A stretch of 64,000 bases of DNA. Origin: Acidobacteria bacterium UBA2994 (GTDB lineage: Bacteria > Acidobacteriota > Vicinamibacteria > Vicinamibacterales > UBA8438). The stretch covers positions 97,490-161,489 of the forward strand of contig DEAA01000021.1 in NCBI GenBank assembly GCA_002346545.1. The letters run 5' to 3'. How positions within the stretch are numbered: position 1 is the stretch's first letter; each line of letters opens with the position of its first letter. Made by a program: the position numbers and the translations under genes. The notes under the pieces were generated by a model, which saw only the letters and a program-made list of their open reading frames with translations, made no database searches and was not told the origin of the DNA. Positions 9,267-19,833 of the stretch are shown here, piece by piece.

Positions 9267-9356
9267 CCGATGCATCCTCGCTGAAATGGAAACCGGCGTG
9301 GGTGACAGGTCGCCACGAACACCCCGGGAAGCAACCGTAGCCGACCGCTAATTGTA

Positions 9357-10490
9357 TCAGGCGCTCAGCCGGTCGATTGCCCAGAACAGCCCGACGAAGG
9401 CGATGCCGGCCGAGAAGGGCATCACCAGTCGGGTTCGATACCAGTCACGTTCTCGACACCAGCCGAGCAGTAACCAGGCGGCCGCGATGACGCCCAGCTG
9501 TCCCAATTCGATGCCGAGGTTGAACGTGGCCAGTCCGAGTGTCCGATGTCCCGGCGGGAGACCCAGCTCGGTCAGGACGCCGGCGAACCCGAGGCCATGA
9601 AGCAGGCCGAAGCCGAAGACAACGACCGGCCGCCAGGGGTGGAGCCGGTCGGTCAGCAGGTTCTCCACCGCCACGTAGGTGATGGAGAGCGCGATCAGCG
9701 GCTCGACGACCGACGCCGGAAGCGACACGACCTCAAGAACGGCGAGCGTCAGCGTCACCGCGTGCGCTACGGTGAACGCGGTGATCTGCCAGACCAGCGG
9801 CCGCAATCCGGTACCCAGCAGAAACAGGCCGATGACGAAGAGCACGTGGTCTAGTCCGCGCGGCAGGATGTGCAAGAAGCCGAGACGTAGATAGCGGCCG
9901 GCCACCGTTGACGACGGTTCGGGGGGCAGGTCGCCGAGCAGGGTGAACGGTTCGCTGCGATCGCCTCGCTCCAGCAGCGACTGTCGGCTGAGGTTCCGGG
10001 TCTCGTCCAGGATCGTCAGGTTGACCTCGGCAAAGGCGCGAGAGGCGAAGAACTCGAGTTCTTCAGCCCCGGCCGGTATCTCGCCCGTGAGCCGCGCGGT
10101 CAGACCGAGGAGGGTGGGGATTGCTGCCTCGGTCGCCGCTGGGGTGCCGTAGTCGGGAAAGCTGACCTCGAAGGGCGCCGGTTCGCCATCGAAGCGCAGG
10201 CGGACGCGCCGTTCGAACAGGCGCCGGAGGCGCTCCAGACGTTCGTCGAACTCGGCGGGGGTCAGGGCGGTGAGCGTGGCGACCAGCGTGGCGTCGTCGG
10301 CGTCTTGCGGGGCGGCGAGCGCCAGGGCGTCGAGATCGGTCGTCAGATCTGCCTGGAAGGTCCCGTCCGGGCGGAGCAGCACCGCAGTGTCGGTGAACCG
10401 GAGCGGATGCGTCAGTGCGGTGGACGGCCACCAACTCCATCCCAGCGCGATACAGACGAACCAGAGTGCCACGCGGCGGGGTTGAAGCAT
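9357..10490 (-). CDS. HupE/UreJ-family membrane protein with extracytoplasmic N-terminal domain
   Basis: 377-aa protein. The N-terminal signal segment (ALWFVCIALGWSWW) precedes a ~190-residue extracytoplasmic domain. A C-terminal block of about six transmembrane helices carries the family signature FLHILPRGLDHVLFVIGLFL followed by ITAFTVAHAVTLTLAVL, and later GFGLLHGLGFAGVLTELGLP. The conserved His and Asp residues in these helices are thought to handle metal ions (nickel or cobalt in HupE); specificity here is unknown. The divergent neighbour is a CopD-like membrane protein, so the pair may both concern metal handling. A -10-like TAGCAT (10497-10502, minus strand) lies 6 nt before the ATG with no SD. 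Confidence 0.85.
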   Translation of the reverse strand: MLQPRRVALWFVCIALGWSWWPSTALTHPLRFTDTAVLLRPDGTFQADLTTDLDALALAAPQDADDATLVATLTALTPAEFDERLERLRRLFERRVRLRFDGEPAPFEVSFPDYGTPAATEAAIPTLLGLTARLTGEIPAGAEELEFFASRAFAEVNLTILDETRNLSRQSLLERGDRSEPFTLLGDLPPEPSSTVAGRYLRLGFLHILPRGLDHVLFVIGLFLLGTGLRPLVWQITAFTVAHAVTLTLAVLEVVSLPASVVEPLIALSITYVAVENLLTDRLHPWRPVVVFGFGLLHGLGFAGVLTELGLPPGHRTLGLATFNLGIELGQLGVIAAAWLLLGWCRERDWYRTRLVMPFSAGIAFVGLFWAIDRLSA

Positions 10491-10496
10491 CTGTCT

Positions 10497-10502
10497 ATGC
10501 TA
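10497..10502 (-). promoter_or_regulatory. Candidate -10 box for the HupE/UreJ-like gene, leaderless spacing
   Basis: Minus-strand TAGCAT followed by six bases (AGACAG) and then the ATG at 10490. There is no SD. The spacing would put the transcription start at or next to the start codon. No convincing -35 was found. Confidence 0.3.
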
Positions 10503-10531
10503 CGACAGCTGCTCCGGGGTACCCTCGCCCC

Positions 10532-11425
10532 ATGGACGGTGAGACGCAGGCGCTCATTTGGCTAGCGGCCGCCAAGTGGTTGACCGATCTCGGGCTGCTG
10601 TGGATGGTCGGCGTGCTCGCATTTCGCACGATCAGCCGGCTTGTTGGGAGCGTTCCGCTCGGATCGGTCCCGCGCCAAGCCGCTGCGGCGCTCGCGCTGC
10701 TCGTGGTCGGATGCGCGGCCCGTCTTTGGGCGCAGACCTACGCCACGTTCGGGCTCGACGAGCCGGTCACGGGGGAGTTGATACGCCTGGTAGCCGAGGA
10801 GACGCGCTGGGGTGGCCGCTGGGTGCTGCAAGCTGCCTCACTGACTGTCGCCGTCGCCCTGGCTGGGCTGTTGCCGGTAGCGCCTCGGTGGGGCTGGCCG
10901 GCGTTTGGGGTCGCGACCCTGGCCATGATCGGGACCGCCCCGTTGACCGGGCATGCGATGGCAGGGGAGTCGGTGTGGTGGCCCATGCTCCTCCAGGGCC
11001 TGCATTTACTGGGCGCGGGCGCCTGGTTGGGGACGTTGGGGGTGCTACTGGCGAGCGGACTCGCGTCATGCCGCGGTGACGCCGTCCGGGTGTCGTCCCT
11101 CGTCGATCGGTTCTCACCCTTGGCTCTCGGCTCGGCCACGACGGTCGCCGTGACCGGAGGCTTGACGGCGCTGCTCTATGTTGGCGGACTGGGGCAGTTC
11201 TGGACGAGCACCTACGGGAGGGTGCTGTTGCTGAAGACGGTGCTTTTCCTGACGACGGCCATGGTGGGCGCGTACAACTGGCGGCGGGTGCGACCCCGGC
11301 TAGGGGCTCCGGGAGGGGTTGCGGCGCTGCGTCGCGCGGGCACGGTCGAGCTGACGATTGCGTCGGTGCTGCTGGCGGTCACCGCCTGGCTGGTACATCT
11401 GCCGATGCCGGGCGGCGGGCACTGA
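10532..11425 (+). CDS. CopD-family copper-resistance-type integral membrane protein
   Basis: 297-aa polytopic membrane protein with about eight hydrophobic segments. It matches the CopD family by LHLLGAGAWLGTLGVLLASG (the His-containing core helix), the later SPLALGSATTVAVTGG and FWTSTYGRVLLLKTVLFL, and the GAYNWRRVRPRL loop. CopD-type proteins move or sense copper across the inner membrane, often next to CopC; no CopC is seen here. The start ATG at 10532 was chosen because residues before it in the open frame are not membrane-like. It is divergent from the HupE/UreJ-like gene with a short shared control region, and it ends 10 nt from the convergent small PDZ gene. Confidence 0.8.
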   Translation: MDGETQALIWLAAAKWLTDLGLLWMVGVLAFRTISRLVGSVPLGSVPRQAAAALALLVVGCAARLWAQTYATFGLDEPVTGELIRLVAEETRWGGRWVLQAASLTVAVALAGLLPVAPRWGWPAFGVATLAMIGTAPLTGHAMAGESVWWPMLLQGLHLLGAGAWLGTLGVLLASGLASCRGDAVRVSSLVDRFSPLALGSATTVAVTGGLTALLYVGGLGQFWTSTYGRVLLLKTVLFLTTAMVGAYNWRRVRPRLGAPGGVAALRRAGTVELTIASVLLAVTAWLVHLPMPGGGH

Positions 11426-11435
11426 CCCGCGTCGC

Positions 11436-11855
11436 CTACCGGCTCGGTTGGCGCAGCTTGATCCGGTAGGGACGGCCTCGGCGGAGGAAGTTGATTATGG
11501 TGTCCGACTCGGAACCGATCAGACTCACGCGGGCGGCGGTGTCGACGTTATCTCCGACATCCACGCCACCGACGCGATAGATCACGTCGCCCGCTCGGAA
11601 ACCGGCGGTGCCGGCCAGACTGTTCTCCGCCACCTCGGTCACCAGCACCCCTTCTCGCAGCTGGAGGTTATCCGGCTCCATGCGCGTCAGCAGCGTGTCG
11701 GTGGGCGCCGCGTCGCAGACCGTCAGTCCGAGCTCGAGCGCCCGCGGTTCGCCGCCGGGATGGCAGACGTAGAGTTCGGACGGCTGGGCCGAGGCGGCTC
11801 CCGTCAGCCCGAGGATCAGTGCTGCCGCCGGGATGTAGACCGTCGAGCACCTCAT
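11436..11855 (-). CDS. Small secreted PDZ-domain protein
   Basis: 139-aa protein from the ATG at 11855, giving a clean signal peptide (MRCSTVYIPAAALILGLTGA, cleaved near ASAQ). The open frame continues upstream, but those residues are charged and unlike a signal. Residues ~25-60 hold two cysteines (LYVCHPGG and GLTVCDAA). The C-terminal ~85 residues are a PDZ fold, with VTEVAENSLAGTAGFRAGDV and a VGGVDVGDNVDTAARV helix. There is no protease domain, so it is probably a binding module for periplasmic partners. The gene converges on the CopD-like gene. The domain call is firm; the role is unknown. Confidence 0.7.
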   Translation of the reverse strand: MRCSTVYIPAAALILGLTGAASAQPSELYVCHPGGEPRALELGLTVCDAAPTDTLLTRMEPDNLQLREGVLVTEVAENSLAGTAGFRAGDVIYRVGGVDVGDNVDTAARVSLIGSESDTIINFLRRGRPYRIKLRQPSR

Positions 11856-11916
11856 TGGAGACAGTATACGGCCTTCGCGACGCTCGCGAAGAGTCGGATC
11901 CGGTAACCTGTCGTGG

Positions 11917-13023
11917 ATGGCGTTTTTGTTTCGCGGTCGGTCTCTTGCGGTGTACTTCCCCCTGCTCCTGGCCTTCGGGTGGACCCCCCTCACGACCTCT
12001 GCCGCTCAGACGGACGAGGGGACGGCGGCGCGATTCGCGCAGCTCGCCCTCGATTGCGTGCATCGGGAATACCCAAACAAGATCGCGCATGTCTTGAACG
12101 ACGACGGCGATGCACTGCCGCCCCGCCTGCTCACCCCAGCCTTCTACGGCTGCTTCGACTGGCACTCATCGGTGCATGGGCATTGGCTGCTGGCTCGACT
12201 GAGCCGGCTGTATCCCGAGGCGGAATTCGCTGCGCCGGCGCGGGCGGCGCTGGCCGAGAGTTTGACCGTCTCCAAAATCGTGGCCGAGGCGCGCTACTTC
12301 CAGGCACCCGGCCGGGCCGGGTTCGAGCGACCATATGGGCTGGCCTGGCTTCTGCAGCTGGCGGCCGAGCTTCGTGAGTGGGTTGACCCCGAGGCGCGGG
12401 CGTGGCTCACGGCGCTCAGCCCGCTCGAGGAGCGCGCCGCGATCCAGCTCAAGTCCTGGCTACCCAAGCTGAGTCACCCGATTCGGGTGGGCGAGCATTC
12501 CCAGACCGCGTTCGCCTTCGGGCTCATTGTGGATTGGGCCCGGGTGACCGGTGACGACGAGATGCTCGACTTGCTAGGGGAGCGGGTCACCGAGTACTAC
12601 GCCGAGGACGTGAACTGTCCGCTGGCCTACGAGCCGTCTGGACAGGATTTCCTGTCGCCCTGTCTGGCCGAAGCCGACCTGATGCGGCGCATGCTCCCCC
12701 CCGAGCGCTTCCGGGTCTTCTTGCGGGCGCTGTTGCCCACCATTCCCACGACCGCGCACACCTGGCTCGAGCCGGCCGTCGTGACCGACGCGACTGACGG
12801 AAAGCTCGCCCATCTGGATGGGTTGAACCTGAGCCGCGCCTGGATGCTGGACGGCATAGTGAACGCACTTCCGGACGACGATCCCAGACGCCCCGCGTTG
12901 CTGGCCGCGGCGGCGGCGCATCGGGAAGCGGGGTTGGCGTCGGTCACCGGCGAGCACTACGAAGGGGGCCACTGGCTCGGTACCTTCGCGACCTACCTGG
13001 TAACCGGGCGTGGTCTTCAGTAG
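11917..13023 (+). CDS. DUF2891 family protein, secreted
   Basis: 368-aa protein with an N-terminal signal segment (LAVYFPLLLAFGWTPLTTSA). The family motif YGCFDWHSSVHGHWLLARL is at about residues 75-93, and NLSRAWMLDGIVNALP at about residues 304-319; both are hallmarks of DUF2891, an alpha-helical toroid-like family of unknown function found near sugar and amino-acid metabolism genes. Length is normal for the family. No SD is evident; TAACCT (11904-11909) lies seven bases before the ATG, which may be another leaderless start. The next gene, acs, is 59 nt downstream in the same direction but has its own SD. Confidence 0.85.
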   Translation: MAFLFRGRSLAVYFPLLLAFGWTPLTTSAAQTDEGTAARFAQLALDCVHREYPNKIAHVLNDDGDALPPRLLTPAFYGCFDWHSSVHGHWLLARLSRLYPEAEFAAPARAALAESLTVSKIVAEARYFQAPGRAGFERPYGLAWLLQLAAELREWVDPEARAWLTALSPLEERAAIQLKSWLPKLSHPIRVGEHSQTAFAFGLIVDWARVTGDDEMLDLLGERVTEYYAEDVNCPLAYEPSGQDFLSPCLAEADLMRRMLPPERFRVFLRALLPTIPTTAHTWLEPAVVTDATDGKLAHLDGLNLSRAWMLDGIVNALPDDDPRRPALLAAAAAHREAGLASVTGEHYEGGHWLGTFATYLVTGRGLQ

Positions 13024-13082
13024 GCTCAGGAAATCGCGGTATGCTCCGAGGTCGCGACACCGTACATCGATAGGAGATATTT

Positions 13083-15044
<1,962 letters not shown>

Positions 15045-15053
15045 CCTCGACCG

Positions 15054-15983
15054 CTACGCTTCGTCCGTCTGCTCGCCATCATTTTTGGCGGGCAGGCGGA
15101 CTTCCTGTCCCAGCTGCCGTTCGTAGAGCTTCACCATCGCGCTCTTTGGCTCGTCGCCAAGTCCTTCAGCGATGGCGCGTTCATAGATCCCGATCATCGT
15201 CTCGACTAGCGGCAACTCGGCGCCGAGTTCCCGCGTCACGTCCTGGATATTGACGATGTCCTTGTGGGCCGCCTGGAGCGAAAAGTCGCCGTGGAACTCG
15301 CGGCGCAGGATACGCGGTACGAAGAAGTCGCTGGCGAAGCTCCGGGCGCTGCCCGAGGTCACGACGTCCGCTACCGCCGTCGGCGCTAGCCCAGCTTTCA
15401 ACGCCAGCGGCAGCACCTCGCACAGGGCCGCGATGTTAACGTCGTAGATGATGTTGTTGACCGCTTTCATCAGCTGCCCGCTGCCGACCGGGCCGCAATG
15501 CACGATGAACTGGCCAAGGATGTCCAGATAGGGCTGGGCTTCGGTGAATGCCGTGTTGGTGCCGCCGAACATGATTGTGAGCGATCCGTCTTCGGCGCGG
15601 TGTGGCTTTCCCGATATCGGGCAGTCGCTGTAGCGGATACCGGCCGCCTCGCAGCGTTCCGCCAGTCGCACGGCGGAGCCACGGTTCATGGTGGTGGTAT
15701 CCACCACCGCGAGCGTCCCGGAGTCTCTGGAGGACACCCCGTTCTCGCCAAACAGCACCACCTCGGCTTCAATCTCGGAAGGGACGCACAGGAACAGGAT
15801 GTCGACCCGTTCGGCGAGGGCCTTCGGGGTCTCGGCCCTAGGCACGCCGACCTCGGCGAGTCGTTCGACCGGTTCCGCCTGCACGTCGAAGACCGTCAGC
15901 GGGACGTTCGCTGCGATCAGGTTGCTGGCCATGGCGAAGCCCATCCGTCCCAGTCCGATGAAGCCGGCGTTCGCGTTCTGCAT
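15054..15983 (-). CDS. NAD(P)-dependent 3-hydroxyisobutyrate dehydrogenase-family reductase
   Basis: 309-aa beta-hydroxyacid dehydrogenase. The N-terminal Rossmann motif GFIGLGRMGFAMASNLI is at residues ~8-24. The substrate segment with SDCPISGKPHRAEDGSLTIM corresponds to the family D-x-P-V-S-G motif, here with Ile. The catalytic Lys is in GQLMKAVNNIIYDVN (about residue 172). The C-terminal helical domain follows. A strong SD (GAGGAGATC) precedes the ATG. The family covers 3-hydroxyisobutyrate, tartronate semialdehyde and succinic semialdehyde reductases; the exact substrate is not determinable here. It converges on acs with a 9-nt gap. Confidence 0.88.
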   Translation of the reverse strand: MQNANAGFIGLGRMGFAMASNLIAANVPLTVFDVQAEPVERLAEVGVPRAETPKALAERVDILFLCVPSEIEAEVVLFGENGVSSRDSGTLAVVDTTTMNRGSAVRLAERCEAAGIRYSDCPISGKPHRAEDGSLTIMFGGTNTAFTEAQPYLDILGQFIVHCGPVGSGQLMKAVNNIIYDVNIAALCEVLPLALKAGLAPTAVADVVTSGSARSFASDFFVPRILRREFHGDFSLQAAHKDIVNIQDVTRELGAELPLVETMIGIYERAIAEGLGDEPKSAMVKLYERQLGQEVRLPAKNDGEQTDEA

Positions 15984-16008
15984 GATCTCCTCGGGATGGC
16001 CGCCGTCG

Positions 16009-16290
16009 CTATCGCGTCCAGTCGAAGCCGATCGACCAGGACAGCTCGTCGGTGGGTTTCGCGTCGTCGAGCGGGAAGAGCATGGCCGTCGAAAGTAGCC
16101 AGGTGCCCGCCGTGTGGTGCTTCACCCCGACCGAGCCGAGGCGTAAGTTGAGGTCGCCCGCTTGGCGGTGCAGTTGCTGGACGCTGCCGTCGTTGGCGAT
16201 CTGCGCTTGAGCCGGCCCCAGCCGCAGTCGGCCAATGTTGGTGATGGTGCGGGCGGTGAAGTCAGGTCGACGGCTTAGCATGTTTGTCAT
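16009..16290 (-). pseudogene. Probable C-terminal fragment of an outer-membrane beta-barrel protein
   Basis: Open frame of 93 codons whose last ~40 residues read as alternating beta-strands of an outer-membrane transporter, with GVKHHTAGTWLLSTAMLFPL and then ELSWSIGFDWTR at the C-terminus. Many acidobacterial barrel proteins of several hundred residues end this way. No signal peptide is present, and the first half (TITNIGRLRLGPAQAQIAND) also looks like internal strand/loop material. A GGGGGA run sits 7 nt before the ATG, so translation is possible, but without a signal peptide the product could not reach the outer membrane. Best read as the remnant of a deleted gene; a genuine short protein cannot be excluded. 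Confidence 0.45.
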
Positions 16291-16328
16291 GGGTTCGTCC
16301 CCCGTCGGAGTGGTGGCGCGGGCGGCAG

Positions 16329-16334
16329 TATAAT
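16329..16334 (+). promoter_or_regulatory. -10 hexamer TATAAT upstream of the alpha/beta hydrolase gene
   Basis: Consensus TATAAT 38 nt before the ATG at 16372. The predicted transcript start near 16341 leaves a ~30-nt leader containing GAGGAA (16359-16364), a correctly spaced ribosome-binding site. No good -35 was found. Confidence 0.5.
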
Positions 16335-16371
16335 CCCGACTTACGCCTTAGGCATTGCGAGGAACAGTTTG

Positions 16372-18033
16372 ATGACATCGATGTCCCGCTTTCTTGTCGC
16401 GACGTTAACGCTGACTCTGCTGCTTGCTCCGAACATGGGTTCCGCCGATGTGCTGTCGGTGGACGTCGCCGAGCGGGTGCGGGTCGAGGATGCCGGATTC
16501 GGCGAGACCGGTGCCTACGAGCAGATCGTTGGCACGATCACGTTCGGCATCGACCCGGACGATCCGCGGAATGCGGTCATCGTGAATTTGGATCGCGCGC
16601 CGCGTAACGCCCAAGGGCTTGTCGAAGCCACCGGTGACCTGCTGATCCTGGCTCCGGCCGATCCGGCACGGGGCAACGGCATCGCGCTGGTCGATATCGC
16701 TAACCGCGGGCGGTTGACCGCGCTTGGCTTCAACCGCGGTGGCAGCGGCCCGTATGGCGACGGGTTTCTCATGCGGGAGGGCTACACGGTGGTCTGGGTC
16801 GGGTGGGAGTTCGACGTACCGGGGGATCGACCCATAAAGTTGGTGGTGCCAGAGGTGGATGGTCACCCGGTGGGCGGGCTCGGTTTCGCGACCGTGCGCG
16901 ACACGGCCTCCTGGATCAAGTACGACGCCGAGTCTGTGGTCAGCGCCGAACACCTGCTATCGTTCGGCTCATCGCAGAGTGGCCGCTATCTGCGCACGTT
17001 CCTCTATCTCGGGTTTAACACCGATACCGAGGGACGTCCGGTCTTCGACGGCATGATTCCGCACATCGCTGGAGCGTCGCGTCTGGATCTGAACCAGCCG
17101 GGGGCGACACCGATTTCGCTCGGGATGTTTGACGCCACCTCGTTTCCCTTCGCCGATGCCGCCATGCAGGATCCGCTGACCGGGGCTACCGACGGCACCC
17201 TCGGGAACGACCGGAGCCGGGGTAACCAGCCGCGTATCTTCTACACCAACACCGGCGTCGAGTACTGGGGCGGTGGCCGGGTGGCGACGCTGGTGCATTC
17301 GACTCCCGACGGAACCCGGGACATCGAGTTGCAGGATAACGTGAGGTTCTACTTCTTCGCCGGCACCCAGCACGGGCCTGGAGCGTTTCCCCCCTCGCAG
17401 GCACGGAGCAGCCAGGAGATGGGGAACCCCACGGACTACTGGTGGAACATGCGCGCTCTTCTGGCCTCGCTGCGGTCTTGGGTGGTCGATGGTGTTGCCC
17501 CTCCGCCCAGCAGTCACCCCAGGTTCGCTGACGGCAATCTCGTCGCACCCCGAGATGTGACGTTTCCCGCCATTCCGAACGTGCGTTCACCGGCCGATCG
17601 TACAGGTGGAGAGCGGGTCGCGAATCCCTGGCTCGAGGATGGAGTCGAAGCGGGCGCCGAGCTGCCGATGCTGATTCCGCAGGTCGATGAGGACGGCAAC
17701 GAGGTCGCGGGCATCATGCACCCCGAGGTCAAGGTGCCACTGGCCACCTATACTGGGTGGAACTTCACCAATCCGGACGCGGGTGACCCGAACACGCTGG
17801 TGTCGCTGGCCGGGTCCTATATCCCGTTCCCGGCGACTCAGGCCGAGCGTGACCGGACAGGAGACCCGCGTCGCTCGATTGAGGAACGCTACGACTCGCG
17901 GGCCGACTACCTCCGTCGAATCGAGGCGGCCGGCCGGCGCCTGATAGAGCAGCGTTACCTGCTCGAGCCGGACCTGGTGCCGATCCTGGAGCGTGCCGGT
18001 GCGCACTGGGATCTGCTGACGAGGGGAAACTAG
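16372..18033 (+). CDS. Secreted alpha/beta-hydrolase-domain-containing protein
   Basis: 553-aa exported protein; the signal peptide is hydrophobic from FLVATLTLTLLLAP and cleaves near GSAD. The body matches the large 'alpha/beta hydrolase domain-containing' family. Its probable nucleophile elbow is FGSSQSGRYLRTFLY at about residue 200-214, followed by FDGMIPHIAGASR and, near the C-terminus, YTGWNFTNPDAGDPN and SIEERYDSRADYLRRIE. The ATG at 16372 was chosen because GAGGAA is 7 nt upstream; a TTG one codon earlier is also in frame. The reaction is unknown; esterase or lactonase activity is the usual expectation for the fold. Confidence 0.8.
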   Translation: MTSMSRFLVATLTLTLLLAPNMGSADVLSVDVAERVRVEDAGFGETGAYEQIVGTITFGIDPDDPRNAVIVNLDRAPRNAQGLVEATGDLLILAPADPARGNGIALVDIANRGRLTALGFNRGGSGPYGDGFLMREGYTVVWVGWEFDVPGDRPIKLVVPEVDGHPVGGLGFATVRDTASWIKYDAESVVSAEHLLSFGSSQSGRYLRTFLYLGFNTDTEGRPVFDGMIPHIAGASRLDLNQPGATPISLGMFDATSFPFADAAMQDPLTGATDGTLGNDRSRGNQPRIFYTNTGVEYWGGGRVATLVHSTPDGTRDIELQDNVRFYFFAGTQHGPGAFPPSQARSSQEMGNPTDYWWNMRALLASLRSWVVDGVAPPPSSHPRFADGNLVAPRDVTFPAIPNVRSPADRTGGERVANPWLEDGVEAGAELPMLIPQVDEDGNEVAGIMHPEVKVPLATYTGWNFTNPDAGDPNTLVSLAGSYIPFPATQAERDRTGDPRRSIEERYDSRADYLRRIEAAGRRLIEQRYLLEPDLVPILERAGAHWDLLTRGN

Positions 18034-18111
18034 TTCCCTACGACTCACCCTTCTTCTTGCTGCTCTTGGAGGAGCCAGACTTCTACCGACGCGGGTCACG
18101 ACGCGTAGCGA

Positions 18112-19785
18112 CTACTCGGCGGTCAGACCGGTGAGGCCACCAACCATTTCCCGTCGTTCGCCGTCGCCCGCCCACAGGATTTGCTCGGCTTGGTGCAGCA
18201 GCGCTCGCAGTCCAGTGCGGCGCAGGGCCGACACCGCCACACCCTCGTGGTCTCGCAGCAGCCGGTCCACCTCATCCTTCTCTAGCTTGTCGATCTGGTT
18301 GAACACCAGCAACTCTTGGGCGCTGATGCCGATTTCCTGCAGTACTCCGCGCACCGCCTCGATCCGCCGCTCGCGGTCTGGCGCTGACGCATCGACCACG
18401 TGAAGCAATAGCGACGCGTCGCTCAACTCTTCGAGTGTGGCGCGAAAGGCGGTCACCAGGTCGGTCGGTAGGTCTCGGATGAAGCCGACCGTATCGGTGA
18501 TGATTACCTCTCGCTCTCGCGGAAATCGAAGCCGCCTCGACACCGGATCGAGGGTCGCGAACATCTGGTCGGCCACGTGGACGTGCGTCCGGGTCAGCGC
18601 GCGGATCAGCGTACTCTTTCCGGCGTTGGTGTAGCCAACGATTGAGAGCACGGGTACGTCGCGTCGCCCGCGCCGCTGGCGGCGGTTTTGCCGCTGACTG
18701 CCGAGTTTCTTGAGCTCCCGTTCGAGCCGCGTGACCCGATCGCGAGTTCGCCGCCGGTCGACTTCCAGCTTGGTTTCTCCAGGGCCCCGGCCGCCGATAC
18801 CTCCGGCGAGGCGGGAGAGCGAGATGTCGGCCCGTTGCGTCAGTCGAGGGAGCAGGTACTTCAGCTGTGCAAGCTCTACCTGCAGCTTGCCGTCCCTGGT
18901 CGTGGCGTGCTGGGCGAAGATGTCCAGGATAAGCTGGGTCCGATCGATGACCCTGAGCTCCATCCGCTCGGCCAAGTTGCGAGCCTGCGTGGGGGTCATG
19001 TCCTGGTCCACGATGACCAGGTTGATGCCGCTCTGAAACGCCCGGATGACCAGGTCGTTCAGCTTGCCTGACCCAACGACCGTCTTTGGGTCGACTCGGG
19101 GCCGATGCTGGGTGACCACGTCGACAATCTCGACGCCGGCTGACCGAGCCAGTTCGCGTAGCTCTTCGACATGAATCTCGAGGGCGGTGGGATTGCGCCC
19201 CGCGGTGACCGATACCAGGATGGCCTTCTCCCGTCCACCGATCTCACGGGCCCCGGTCGCGCGTGCGAGTGCCTCCTCCCGCTCCCGGATCCAGAGCTCG
19301 AAATCGATGTCGAGCTGGGACGGTGGACGAGGGTCAAGGAGTTCGACCCCGTCGCCGGTCTCGGTGACCGGCGTCAGGGCAGCCGTATGGGCCAGGGTGG
19401 GGAGGCCGTCCTCACCGACGCCGATGGTGACCATGGCGTCGAGCCGGAGCAGGAGGAGGTCTGAACGGTCGTCTTGGCTGAGTCCTTCGTCCGCTAGGTG
19501 GGTGTGCAGACAGCGGAGTCCACGTAGTCGGCCGCGGCCCGCCCGGAGCCGGCCCCAGTCGGGCAGCTTGATCGACTGGGCATCGCCAACCATCACGTGC
19601 TGGACGTCGCCCCGACGTCCGACCAGCACGCCTACCTGACGGTGGACCTCGCGACTAATCTCGGTGAGCTGTCGGGCGAGCTCTTGGGTCAGCAGCTGGT
19701 CGGCTGGAATCCGGCGGCGGAACAACCGTTCCAGTTGACGAATCTGATTGGCCTTGAGCCCGGCCGTGTTACCGAAGACTTGCAC
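18112..19785 (-). CDS. hflX: Ribosome-associated GTPase HflX, long form
   Basis: 557-aa GTPase that binds the 50S subunit and rescues stalled or heat-damaged ribosomes. It is longer than the ~430-aa enterobacterial protein because of an N-terminal extension of ~150 residues. Long HflX forms are known in several phyla. The HflX domain starts at about residue 185 (KAILVSVTAGRNPTALEIHV). The glycine-rich RLAGGIGGRGPGETKLE segment and coiled coil precede the G domain. G1 is GYTNAGKSTLIRAL (about 385), G3 is DTVGFIRDLP, G4 is NQID. The start is GTG at 19785, with AGAGG four nt upstream. It lies 78 nt from the convergent hydrolase gene. Confidence 0.93.
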   Translation of the reverse strand: MQVFGNTAGLKANQIRQLERLFRRRIPADQLLTQELARQLTEISREVHRQVGVLVGRRGDVQHVMVGDAQSIKLPDWGRLRAGRGRLRGLRCLHTHLADEGLSQDDRSDLLLLRLDAMVTIGVGEDGLPTLAHTAALTPVTETGDGVELLDPRPPSQLDIDFELWIREREEALARATGAREIGGREKAILVSVTAGRNPTALEIHVEELRELARSAGVEIVDVVTQHRPRVDPKTVVGSGKLNDLVIRAFQSGINLVIVDQDMTPTQARNLAERMELRVIDRTQLILDIFAQHATTRDGKLQVELAQLKYLLPRLTQRADISLSRLAGGIGGRGPGETKLEVDRRRTRDRVTRLERELKKLGSQRQNRRQRRGRRDVPVLSIVGYTNAGKSTLIRALTRTHVHVADQMFATLDPVSRRLRFPREREVIITDTVGFIRDLPTDLVTAFRATLEELSDASLLLHVVDASAPDRERRIEAVRGVLQEIGISAQELLVFNQIDKLEKDEVDRLLRDHEGVAVSALRRTGLRALLHQAEQILWAGDGERREMVGGLTGLTAE

Positions 19786-19833
19786 GCGGCCTCTGCTAGT
19801 TCACGTTCTCGCTGGCGAAAGCGCAGCATTGGC

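Noticed and set aside
18043..18085. Minus-strand SGSSKSSKKKGES tail before the stop at 18043
   Set aside because: Preceded by an in-frame stop a few codons upstream; too short to call.
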